A stretch of 42,582 nt of DNA from Flavobacteriaceae bacterium (GTDB taxonomy: Bacteria; Bacteroidota; Bacteroidia; Flavobacteriales; Flavobacteriaceae): the NCBI GenBank assembly GCA_013215105.1, contig JABSPL010000194.1, positions 1-42,582 on the forward strand, read 5' to 3'. The translations under genes and the position numbers were made by a program. Positions 1 to 7,343 of the stretch are shown one piece after another. Positions within the stretch are counted from its first letter, which is position 1. Each line of letters starts with the position of its first letter. A model generated the notes under the pieces. It had not been told where the DNA came from. It did no database searches and was given only the letters and a program-made list of their open reading frames with translations.

Positions 1-570
1 AAGTATATATTAAACGGTGAAATTAACATTCCTGATATTATCTTAATTATCTTTATCTGCTTGTTATTTAGAATTGTTGAAGATCCTATTTTTAGATTTA
101 AAGAGATTTTTTATACTAAAAACGAACCAAATTTTATAAGTATTAAAAACAATATAAACTTAAATACAGTTTTATTATTTTTAAATATTGTAATTTTAGG
201 GCCTTTCCTAGAAGAATTAGTGTTTAGAGGACTTATATTAAATTCTTTCTTAAAGAGAAATAAATCAATAGGTATATTAATTTCAAGTGTATTATTTTCC
301 TTAATTCACTTAAGTGTAACTTCATTTATTACATCATTTTTTTTCGGCATAGTCTTGTCAATATTATTTATAAGAAAAGGAATAATTTATTCTATATCAC
401 TTCACGTGTTTTACAATCTACTTTGGTTCGTTTTAAAAATATTTAGTCAAGAATACTTTCAAATTGAGGCTTTACTTAATTTCAATATAACATATTGGAT
501 TATAGTAATCTTTTCATTGTCTATTTTAGTTATATACTTAACTGCTCTATACAAAAAAGACTACTCCTAA
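1..570 (+). CDS. CPBP family intramembrane metalloprotease (5' end outside window)
   Basis: The reading frame is open to the first base of the window, so the start lies upstream; a TTG at 61 is only an internal codon. The protein is highly hydrophobic with several membrane segments. It carries the CPBP (Abi/Rce1-like) signature: a Glu-Glu pair in GPFLEELVFRG, then a conserved His in LFSLIHLS and a second His/Asn pair in HVFYNLLW. These are the residues expected for a glutamate-type intramembrane protease. Members cleave prenylated or other membrane peptides, or act in bacteriocin self-immunity. The substrate here cannot be told. It runs convergently into the RHS gene at 607, separated by a bidirectional hairpin. 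The family call is firm, the role unknown. Confidence 0.85.
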   Translation, partial: KYILNGEINIPDIILIIFICLLFRIVEDPIFRFKEIFYTKNEPNFISIKNNINLNTVLLFLNIVILGPFLEELVFRGLILNSFLKRNKSIGILISSVLFSLIHLSVTSFITSFFFGIVLSILFIRKGIIYSISLHVFYNLLWFVLKIFSQEYFQIEALLNFNITYWIIVIFSLSILVIYLTALYKKDYS

Positions 571-585
571 AACAAGCAGTCTTTT
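555..585. terminator. Bidirectional hairpin between convergent CPBP and RHS genes
   Basis: AAAAGACTACT (555-565) pairs with AGCAGTCTTTT (575-585) with one mismatch and a 9-nt loop. The T-run on one side and A-run on the other suit termination from both directions. It overlaps the stop codon of the CPBP gene. Confidence 0.75.
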
Positions 586-606
586 AATGTACGAGTTTAT
601 TTAATA

Positions 607-2667
607 TTATCCTTTTATTTTTGTTATAGATTTAGGGTAATAACCTTTATCTATTATTTTTGATACCTTTTTGTTAATTTCTTTATAAAGACTATCATTA
701 GTTTTATTTAAGTTGTTGATATTGTTATCGTCTTTTCGAATCTTTAATTCTCTTTTTGTTTGACTATATACGCTATGAATAGTGAGACCTATTTTTGGGT
801 CCCCTGGGAAAGATTTTACAGCTCCAAATACCTCGTGATGTTCCATTCTTTTTTTAGTAGCGTCTCTACTATTTTTAATAGAATCAAGGTTTTTGTCATT
901 TTCTTCTATTGTAGTAATATTAGTTTCTATACTTGCATCTAAACTATCTACTTCTTGCTCTGTCTTTTCTATTGCTTCTACTTGACTAGGAACACCTACA
1001 ACATCACCTACTTCGACATCGGATTTTACACCTCCATCAGATCCTATATAATTCTTACCAAGTTGATCTTGTACAATTTCATCAGCTTTTTCTAAGCTTA
1101 TTCCAGCATCATCTGCAAGAGTTGATGCACTATCGCCTGCTTCCGCAGTATAAGTACCATCTCCATTATCAATCCAATCATTACTTTCAGGCGCCATCCC
1201 ATCAGGATCAATAAAATAAACAGGATTATCAAATGCATAATTATATGGGCTATGACGTCTCATCTGGTCCGCCAACGGGTCAATATTCATCCACCTACCC
1301 AAACTAGCATCATAATTCCTAGCACCAAAGTCATAAGTACCCAAACCTAAACTCTCATCTAGCTCCTTACCTCCAAACTTATACTTAAGTGCAGTATTAC
1401 TAGAGGTACTAAGCCCATTATAACCCTTATGCTTTAACCCAAAAGGATAGTAATTATTCTCCTCTACTATCTCTAAACCACTTAATCCATCTTTATATGA
1501 TAGTCTTATATTACCTAAATGGTCTGCGTATTGGTATATATAACTATACTCTATTTCGGTTTCGCTAATTTTAACAGGCTCTATATAGCCTTCTGCATGA
1601 CTAAAAAACTGTAATACATCGCCTTCGTATATAAAACCATTTGCATAATCAGTGGTTATAGTTGCTCCGTTATTATCAATGACCGTTTTACTTAACTTTA
1701 CGCCTGTTGCGTCGTAAACATACGAAATATTACCATTATTGCTAGAGTTTAGTATTGTTATTTGAGTAGGCAGGTTTAGGTAGTTGTAGCTTATGCCTGT
1801 AATTCCCTTATTAGCATCGGTTAACATATTACCATTTACATCGTAGGTGTAGTCATCGTCTGAATCTATTGCCATATTCACAGCATCATCTTTAAAGCCA
1901 AAACCATCTATTGGTGCATTGTCTGTTACCTTCATCAACTTATTACCATTATCATAGCTATATGTTAGGTCATCCATAACACCAAAGGTTGTTACTCCTA
2001 CGTTGGTATGCCCATTACGTTTTAGACTTAGTATATTACCCATCTTGTCGTAGGTTATTCCGCTTAGGTCGTAATTACTTGTATTCGTGCCGGTCGCACC
2101 AGTTATCCTATTTAATGCATCGTAAGTATAGCTATAATTACTGCTTATAGGGTTTTCGGTATCATCATCGTTCTTAGGGTTTATACTTGCTGTATTCCAA
2201 CTTGTAGCGTTTATATTTCCATTGTATAACTTATTATCTCCTGTGTTATAGCTTAAACCAAATGCAAATAGGTCTGTTCCAAGATTATCTGTATCATTGA
2301 TACCTTTTAACCAACCTCTAATATTATAGCTGTAATCTACAGTTTGTAAACCACCGCCTACTGCTTTACTTTCCAATACACCTAATGCATCGTAAGTGTT
2401 AGAAACTATTGTTTCTCCTATAACTACGTCGTTTATGAACTGTTCTTGGGTTAGTAAACGTCCTATATGGTCGTAAGTGAATACATCTTTTATAGTAATA
2501 GTTGTAACAACTTCCACATCGTTAACTATAGTAGTCTTGGTATGGCTACTCTCACTCTCATCTACCTTACCTACAAAGTCTAGTTTTGTTATTACTATGT
2601 CTTGGGTATCTAAGTATTCGTTTATACTCTTAGTGTAGATTGGTCTTGCTTTGCTGTCGTAACCTTC
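607..2667 (-). CDS. RHS repeat-associated protein, 5'-truncated, with LysM-like segment and variable C-terminal tail
   Basis: This is the C-terminal part of an RHS/YD-repeat protein, a large cell-surface or secreted shell carrying variable toxin tails. YD-type repeats are seen (YDALGVLES, YDALNRITG, YDKMGNILS, YDVNGNMLT), then the RHS core motif near RNYDASLGRWMNIDPLAD and YFIDPDGM. After the core comes a LysM-like stretch (YTAEAGDSASTLADDAGIS) and about 130 residues of charged, coiled-coil-like tail with no catalytic motif I recognise. A GTG at 2517 can serve as a start. However, RHS-like sequence (SKARPIYTKSINEYLDT) continues in the same frame to a stop at 2668-2670, so the gene has lost its 5' part, including any signal peptide and most repeats. 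No same-strand immunity gene follows; the next gene is convergent. It may be a silent tip fragment rather than a working gene. Confidence 0.85.
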   Translation of the reverse strand, partial: EGYDSKARPIYTKSINEYLDTQDIVITKLDFVGKVDESESSHTKTTIVNDVEVVTTITIKDVFTYDHIGRLLTQEQFINDVVIGETIVSNTYDALGVLESKAVGGGLQTVDYSYNIRGWLKGINDTDNLGTDLFAFGLSYNTGDNKLYNGNINATSWNTASINPKNDDDTENPISSNYSYTYDALNRITGATGTNTSNYDLSGITYDKMGNILSLKRNGHTNVGVTTFGVMDDLTYSYDNGNKLMKVTDNAPIDGFGFKDDAVNMAIDSDDDYTYDVNGNMLTDANKGITGISYNYLNLPTQITILNSSNNGNISYVYDATGVKLSKTVIDNNGATITTDYANGFIYEGDVLQFFSHAEGYIEPVKISETEIEYSYIYQYADHLGNIRLSYKDGLSGLEIVEENNYYPFGLKHKGYNGLSTSSNTALKYKFGGKELDESLGLGTYDFGARNYDASLGRWMNIDPLADQMRRHSPYNYAFDNPVYFIDPDGMAPESNDWIDNGDGTYTAEAGDSASTLADDAGISLEKADEIVQDQLGKNYIGSDGGVKSDVEVGDVVGVPSQVEAIEKTEQEVDSLDASIETNITTIEENDKNLDSIKNSRDATKKRMEHHEVFGAVKSFPGDPKIGLTIHSVYSQTKRELKIRKDDNNINNLNKTNDSLYKEINKKVSKIIDKGYYPKSITKIKG

Positions 2668-2670
2668 TTA

Positions 2671-3117
2671 TGTTCTTTTTCCATTGCTGAAAAAGAACCA
2701 AAAAATCTAGTCTACTATAAAATAGTCTATACTACTATCATCTAAATAACTAAAAAACTTAACTCGTCGTGCCTCCTCAAGCAAAAGTTTTTCTAACGCT
2801 ATTTAGCTAATGTAGTATTACGAGTATTTTATAAAGACGCTTTCTTAATATAGCTATTTTAAAACTGCCCTTAGTCATAAAACCGTAAGCTTACAGTAGT
2901 TCTATGGCGTTAATAAAATAGAGTGTCTGAGGAGGAACGACGAGTTACTATTTTTAGTCATAGAGCTATTAGTAAGATAGGTTTTTGACTATGAGGCTAG
3001 GGGTTTTTGGTACTTTTTTGCCTATGCAAAAAGTATATAATAAAGATTTATACCCTGAAATACTACGATTGTTTTTTGAAGGACATTGCTTACTAAGACG
3101 TTTTGTTTACACCTCAG
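2671..3117. repeat. Gene-free stretch of degenerate repeats beside the RHS break
   Basis: No convincing gene is present. It starts with a perfect 10-bp inverted repeat (GTTCTTTTTC 2672-2681, GAAAAAGAAC 2689-2698, 7-nt loop) right at the RHS truncation point. Further on, AACTCGTCGTGCCTCCTCA (2761-2779) recurs inverted at 2928-2946 with one mismatch. Read from each copy outward, both give an EE(A/E)RRV peptide, so they look like two opposed relics of one repeat. TAGTCTACTATAAAATA (2708-2724) and the stretch 2823-2847 recur near 41442-41488. The region looks like decayed RHS-associated repeat DNA. Confidence 0.55.
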
Positions 3118-3756
3118 TTACCACCAAGACCATTTAGTTTTACCATTATAAAAGATTACTTTAGTACTGTCATTCTGGTTAACATAAGATTTTACACCGT
3201 CCTTTTTATAAGTTAACTCAAAATTAGATAATAAATACAACATATCTTTTGTATAGTCTTTCTTGTCCCAGCCTAATAACTTTTCAAAACTATAAAAATG
3301 TGTTTGTACGGAAAATCTAACACTGTCTTTAGGTTTTATTGTATACTCAGGAATTTCATCGTAACTCTCAAATACAACTTTATCTTTATACATTCCTTTA
3401 CTGATTAGCCATTCAAAGTTTGATTCTAAAGAATCATCTTCTGAATTAAAGTCTTTATATATTTCTAATCTAACTATACTATCACTTTTATTGATAGCTA
3501 ACAAATTTAAATGAATTTCTAAATACTCATGAGATACAATTATTATTGTATCTACAGTCGTATTCACTACTAAAATCTTATCTAAAGTTATAATTACACC
3601 TCCTGATTCATTATTAATTGCAGGTAAAATAGACTTACTTGTATAATCATTTACAGTTACACCTCTAACTTTTTTAAAACATCCCTGCAATAATATAATC
3701 ACTACTAACAGTAGATAACAACTTCTATTTACCTTTCTTTTTGATTGCATAATCAT
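3118..3756 (-). CDS. Predicted lipoprotein of unknown function, coupled to an orphan toxin-like tail
   Basis: A 212-residue protein that begins with a basic n-region, a hydrophobic stretch (YLLLVVIILLQGC) and a Cys at residue 26, which fits a lipoprotein signal peptide. The mature part has no domain I recognise; it is rich in beta-type sequence and acidic residues. Its ATG follows the TAG stop of the upstream gene with no gap (stop 3757-3759, start 3754-3756), so translation is probably coupled. A second ATG two codons in is also possible. Partnered with a HExxH toxin-like fragment, it could be an envelope-anchored immunity protein. That is inference from position only; an unrelated lipoprotein is the alternative. 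Confidence 0.7.
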   Translation of the reverse strand: MIMQSKRKVNRSCYLLLVVIILLQGCFKKVRGVTVNDYTSKSILPAINNESGGVIITLDKILVVNTTVDTIIIVSHEYLEIHLNLLAINKSDSIVRLEIYKDFNSEDDSLESNFEWLISKGMYKDKVVFESYDEIPEYTIKPKDSVRFSVQTHFYSFEKLLGWDKKDYTKDMLYLLSNFELTYKKDGVKSYVNQNDSTKVIFYNGKTKWSWW

Positions 3757-4146
3757 CTACTGATTTTTATAACTTTTGGTTGTTGTCTCATACGATGAAT
3801 GTGCTCTTTGAGTTTTTATAGCATTTGTTTCCGTAGGATTACTCCCATCTTTTTGATGCTGATATTCATGGACCAATGTGTTTTTTATATTACTTGCGGT
3901 GTTTAATTTAGAATGAACCGTACCTCTTAAAGTATTAACCTTTATATCATTTTTCACATTAGACTTAAAGAAGCTTAAAAACCCAGAACCTTCTCTATTA
4001 ATGATATCAATTAATATCTTTTTATCTGGTATTCCTTTGTCATTAGATAACTTAGCCGACGATATCACAACCCCATCTTTTTTACTTCCAGAATCCAATT
4101 GACTATCATAATGTTTAACTACATTGACTATAGCCTCTCCAGACAT
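3757..4146 (-). CDS. Orphan RHS-type C-terminal toxin-like fragment with HExxH metallopeptidase motif
   Basis: A 129-residue protein with no signal peptide and no RHS core. Its C-terminal half carries HEYQH at residues 93-97, a zinc-metallopeptidase HExxH motif. Glu106 or His116 may be further ligands. This arrangement (short tail, LVHEYQHQKDG, then an Ala-His-Ser region) resembles the variable tails found downstream of RHS cores in flavobacteria. The frame has only six codons open upstream of the ATG before a TGA at 4165-4167, so it is not fused to a core here. It lies 40 bp downstream of lptB on the same strand and abuts a lipoprotein gene. It is probably a displaced toxin cassette with a candidate immunity partner. 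The toxin role is inference; the HExxH motif is direct. Confidence 0.65.
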   Translation of the reverse strand: MSGEAIVNVVKHYDSQLDSGSKKDGVVISSAKLSNDKGIPDKKILIDIINREGSGFLSFFKSNVKNDIKVNTLRGTVHSKLNTASNIKNTLVHEYQHQKDGSNPTETNAIKTQRAHSSYETTTKSYKNQ

Positions 4147-4186
4147 TTTAACTTTTGTTATATTTCAAATATTTATCAGAAACCAA

Positions 4187-4921
4187 CTAATACTTAACTC
4201 TTTTAAGTTCAAAATCTTTACCCAGATACACTTTCTTTACCATTTCGTCGGCTGCTAATTCTTCGGGAGTCCCTTCTTTTAGTATTCCTCCTTCGTACAT
4301 TAGGTAAGTACGGTCGGTTATAGCAAGAGTCGCCTGTACGTCGTGATCGGTTATAAGTATTCCTATATTTTTCTTTTTCAGAGTAGCTATTATTCTTTGT
4401 ATATCGCCCACCGCTATAGGGTCAACCCCTGCAAATGGTTCGTCTAATAGTATAAACTTAGGGTCAGAGCCCAAACAGCGAGCTATTTCGGTACGTCTTC
4501 GTTCTCCTCCCGAAAGCAAATCTCCTCGATTGGTTCTTACATGCCCTAGGCTAAATTCTTCTATTAATTCTTCTAATCTTTCTTTTTGTTGTTTTTTTGT
4601 TCTGTCAGTAAACTGTAGTACCGAAAGTATATTGTCCTCTACCGATAGCTTACGAAACACCGATGCTTCTTGTGCCAAATACCCTATTCCTTTTTGAGCT
4701 CTTTTGTACATAGGAAACGACGTTATGTCTTCGTCATCCAAATATATACGCCCTGCATCAGGCTTTATCATACCTACTATAGAGTAGAACGATGTAGTTT
4801 TCCCAGCTCCATTAGGACCTAAAAGCCCTATTATTTCACCTTGAGATACTTCTACCGAAATTCCTTTTACTACTTGTCTTTTACCGTAAAATTTTTCTAT
4901 GTTTTCTGCTCTTAAAATCAT
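4187..4921 (-). CDS. lptB: LPS export ABC transporter ATP-binding protein LptB
   Basis: LptB is the cytoplasmic ATPase that powers lipopolysaccharide extraction from the inner membrane with LptF, LptG and LptC. The 244-residue sequence has all ABC motifs: Walker [10 protein letters not shown] (about residues 35-43), a Q-loop in [12 protein letters not shown], the signature LSGGERRR, Walker [14 protein letters not shown], and the switch His in LITDHDVQ. The [13 protein letters not shown] and FAGVDPIAV stretches are distinctive for LptB rather than other importers' ATPases. Length is normal for the family. A DUF5522 gene lies 28 bp upstream and an orphan toxin-like gene 40 bp downstream, both on the same strand; the latter is probably a later arrival. 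Confidence 0.95.
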   Translation of the reverse strand: MILRAENIEKFYGKRQVVKGISVEVSQGEIIGLLGPNGAGKTTSFYSIVGMIKPDAGRIYLDDEDITSFPMYKRAQKGIGYLAQEASVFRKLSVEDNILSVLQFTDRTKKQQKERLEELIEEFSLGHVRTNRGDLLSGGERRRTEIARCLGSDPKFILLDEPFAGVDPIAVGDIQRIIATLKKKNIGILITDHDVQATLAITDRTYLMYEGGILKEGTPEELAADEMVKKVYLGKDFELKRVKY

Positions 4922-4949
4922 ATGATAGTATTTGAATATGCTAAAATAG

Positions 4950-5123
4950 TTATTTTATACATTCTTTGACAAAACTATCTGTTTTTTTATCGTAACCATA
5001 AGGGCAATGCTTACAGCCGTTTCTACAACAACGACCTCTTTTGAGGTGATACTTTTCGGTAAAAACTCTGTAACCTTGCTCGTTCCAATAAAAATCTCCT
5101 GGTTCTAATTCTATTCTAGCCAT
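4950..5123 (-). CDS. Small DUF5522-type cysteine-rich protein
   Basis: A 57-residue protein, [20 protein letters not shown] onward, ending FVKECIK. It has a dense cysteine cluster, [13 protein letters not shown] (about residues 32-44), the hallmark of the DUF5522 family of small bacterial proteins. The four Cys plus His suggest metal binding, but no function is established. It precedes lptB by 28 bp on the same strand and follows the trxB terminator, so it probably opens the lptB transcript. It is short, but composition, motif and placement all support a real gene. Confidence 0.85.
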   Translation of the reverse strand: MARIELEPGDFYWNEQGYRVFTEKYHLKRGRCCRNGCKHCPYGYDKKTDSFVKECIK

Positions 5124-5137
5124 ATATTAGGTATATG

Positions 5138-5174
5138 AAAAAAACTGCTTTCTTTTGTTAGAAAACAGTTTTTA
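5138..5174 (-). terminator. Hairpin terminator downstream of trxB
   Basis: AAAACTG (5141-5147) and CAGTTTT (5166-5172) close a hairpin extended by TTTCT/AGAAA, with T- and A-runs outside. It sits between the end of trxB and the DUF5522 start. Confidence 0.65.
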
Positions 5175-5187
5175 AGGTTCTTTTTTA

Positions 5188-6141
5188 TTATTTGGCAAAA
5201 CTCTCGCTAATATATCTTTCGGCATCAAGTGCAGCCATACAACCAGTACCAGCAGCAGTTATAGCCTGTCTGTAGTCCTTGTCTTGTACGTCACCCGCAG
5301 CAAATACTCCTGGTAGATTAGTCTTGGTAGTTTTTCCTTCAGTTATTAGGTAACCAGTATCGTCCATATCTAACACTCCTGTAAATATATCAGTATTTGG
5401 CTTATGTCCTATAGCTATAAACACACCAGTAACGTCAATATTAGTATATTCCTTGGTCTGGTTATTTATTGCTTTTACTCCTTCTACTACTTCTTCTCCT
5501 AATACTTCGTCAATTTCGGTATTATAAAGTATTTCTATATTATCTATAGAGTTAACTCTGTCTTGCATAGGTTTAGAAGCTCTCATTTCGCTTTTACGAA
5601 CAAGTAGAGTTACTTTTTTACATATATTCGAAAGGTAACTAGCCTCTTCGGCAGCAGTATCACCAGCACCTACAACTACTACATTTTGGTTTTTATAAAA
5701 GAAACCATCACAAGTAGCACAAGCCGAAACTCCTCCACCTTTTAGTCTATCTTCACTTTCTAAACCTAAATATTTGGCTGTAGCTCCTGTCGATATTATT
5801 ACAGACTCTGCTTCTATTTTTTTGGTACCATCTACAGTTACTCTGTGTACTTCACCTTCTTTTTCTGATAATTTAACTTCAGTAATCATACCAAATCTAA
5901 CCTCAGCCCCAAACCTCACTGCTTGGTTCTCTAAGTCAGCCATCAAGCTAGGTCCGTCTATACCATCAGGGTAACCAGGGAAGTTATCTACCTCGGTAGT
6001 AGTAGTCAATTGACCTCCTTTTTGCATTCCTGTGTACATTACTGGTGACAATCCTGCTCTGGAAGCGTATATAGCTGCAGTATATCCCGCAGGTCCTGAT
6101 CCTATTATTAAGCATTTTATCTTCTCTATGGTATCTGACAT
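5188..6141 (-). CDS. trxB: Thioredoxin-disulfide reductase
   Basis: TrxB uses NADPH and FAD to reduce thioredoxin in the cytoplasm. The 317-residue protein has an N-terminal FAD-binding GSGPAGYTAAIYASRAG, the redox-active pair in ACATCDGFFY, an NADPH-binding VVGAGDTAAEEA, and the C-terminal FAD motif GVFAAGDVQDKDYRQAITAAGTG (shown in part as FAAGDVQDK). Length and domain order are those of the low-molecular-weight bacterial enzyme. It is a monocistronic minus-strand gene with a terminator just downstream and a TAnnTTTG-type box upstream. Confidence 0.97.
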   Translation of the reverse strand: MSDTIEKIKCLIIGSGPAGYTAAIYASRAGLSPVMYTGMQKGGQLTTTTEVDNFPGYPDGIDGPSLMADLENQAVRFGAEVRFGMITEVKLSEKEGEVHRVTVDGTKKIEAESVIISTGATAKYLGLESEDRLKGGGVSACATCDGFFYKNQNVVVVGAGDTAAEEASYLSNICKKVTLLVRKSEMRASKPMQDRVNSIDNIEILYNTEIDEVLGEEVVEGVKAINNQTKEYTNIDVTGVFIAIGHKPNTDIFTGVLDMDDTGYLITEGKTTKTNLPGVFAAGDVQDKDYRQAITAAGTGCMAALDAERYISESFAK

Positions 6142-6167
6142 TTTGTTATGTTTAGAATTAATATTTG

Positions 6168-6175
6168 CAAATTTA
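6168..6175 (-). promoter_or_regulatory. Putative -7 box (TAAATTTG) of trxB
   Basis: CAAATTTA on the plus strand reads TAAATTTG on the minus strand, matching the Bacteroidota sigma-70 -7 consensus TAnnTTTG about 27 bp upstream of the trxB ATG. No clear -33 TTG was found. Confidence 0.5.
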
Positions 6176-6293
6176 TGTTTTTTTACAAATACTTATAGTG
6201 ATTAATGATATAATTTAAATATATCGAAATAACTTTTTCTTATAGATTGATTTTAAGAATAAATAAAAACGCATTAAAACCCTATTAATCAGG

Positions 6294-6893
6294 TCAAAAA
6301 CCTAGTTTTATTATTTCAATTTTCTTTTCAGCTCCCCATCTATAATTTCCAATATTTCCGTTTTTGGGCAAAACTCTATGACAAGGCAATATTACCGAGA
6401 TAGGATTTTTGCCAACCGCAGTACCTACAGCTCTTAGTGCTTTAACTCTGTTTATGTCCTCAGCTAACTTACCATAGCTAGTAAAACCATTAGGATTTAT
6501 ATTTAACAATTCTCTCCATACGCTTAGCTGAAACTTAGTCCCTACAAGGTGTATCTTGATATATTCAATATGTTTACCTGCTATATAATCTAATATTTTC
6601 TGCTGATTATCATCTTTTTTAAGACTGAAAATTGCTTTAGGAAATAGTTTATTCATCTCCTCTAAGTCTTTGTTTCCTTCTTGAGAAAACACCAAATAAC
6701 AGACTCCTTTAGGGCTAGAAGCTATGGTTATATCACCTATTATAGTCGTATAAAAACTGTAGTTAATCTTTTCAATGTTTTTAGAAAACTCTTCTTTGGT
6801 GTTTTCTGTAATATTTATTTTAGGCCTATAGGTTTCTTTATACCCCATTACTATATCCTTTATATTCAACTTACTATAGTCTGTATTGTTCAT
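6294..6893 (-). CDS. ogt: Methylated-DNA--protein-cysteine methyltransferase (Ogt/Ada C-terminal type)
   Basis: This suicide repair enzyme transfers O6-alkyl groups from guanine to its own Cys. The acceptor motif is plain (VILPCHRV), followed by the G-Y/N-RWG region (GNYRWGAEKK) and preceded by the winged-helix DNA-binding part (FQLSVWRELL, ALRAVGTAVGKNPI). At 199 residues it is longer than a bare Ogt. The N-terminal part (TKEEFSKNIEKINYSF...GDITIASSPKGVCYLVF, about residues 32-70) resembles the linker and ribonuclease-like domain of Ada-type proteins whose AraC half precedes it. Only about 30 unrelated residues remain in front, so the AraC helix-turn-helix seems lost. Repair function is firm; the Ada ancestry is inference. 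Confidence 0.92.
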   Translation of the reverse strand: MNNTDYSKLNIKDIVMGYKETYRPKINITENTKEEFSKNIEKINYSFYTTIIGDITIASSPKGVCYLVFSQEGNKDLEEMNKLFPKAIFSLKKDDNQQKILDYIAGKHIEYIKIHLVGTKFQLSVWRELLNINPNGFTSYGKLAEDINRVKALRAVGTAVGKNPISVILPCHRVLPKNGNIGNYRWGAEKKIEIIKLGF

Positions 6894-6896
6894 ATT

Positions 6897-7308
6897 ATTG
6901 TTATATAGATAGTATTATGTGTTTTTGAATATTTAAAAATACAAATACTTTATCTGATTTAAAAATTAAGATGTATCAATTATATTTTATGGAGATATTT
7001 AATCCATTTACTTACGATATAAAATATATTTGGGTACTTCTTAAATGGGTAAGAATTCACAAAGAAAAAAATATTTAACAAATTAAATTGGGTGATTTTT
7101 ATTTAGTTTTCAAATCATCTAAATTTCATAATATGTATTTCCGAAAGGGAAAGTGGAAGTCTATAAATTGAATTTTCTGATATTTTATATTTCATCATAC
7201 ATTTTATCTTCTTCCACCAACCAACATCACTCCTCCCCTATAACCAACACTACTAAACTTATCTCATTAAAAAAACAAATAAAAATAAGATTACTAGCTA
7301 TATTTATT
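6897..7308. other. Intergenic stretch with a weak small ORF and a hairpin
   Basis: No solid gene. A 35-codon plus-strand ORF at 6971-7078 (begins MYQLYFMEIF, ends HKEKNI) is possible but unsupported. A G-U-rich hairpin at about 7083-7123 follows it. The rest is AT-rich leader DNA running up to lpd. A longer frame at 7153-7347 overlaps the lpd start and has no protein-like features. Confidence 0.3.
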
Positions 7309-7316
7309 TATTTTTG
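7309..7316 (+). promoter_or_regulatory. Putative -7 box (TATTTTTG) of lpd
   Basis: TATTTTTG fits TAnnTTTG and ends 27 bp before the ATG at 7344. A TTG start at 7314 would lie inside this box, so the box decides for the ATG. Confidence 0.5.
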
Positions 7317-7343
7317 CCTATATATTTATACAAAAAACAAAAG

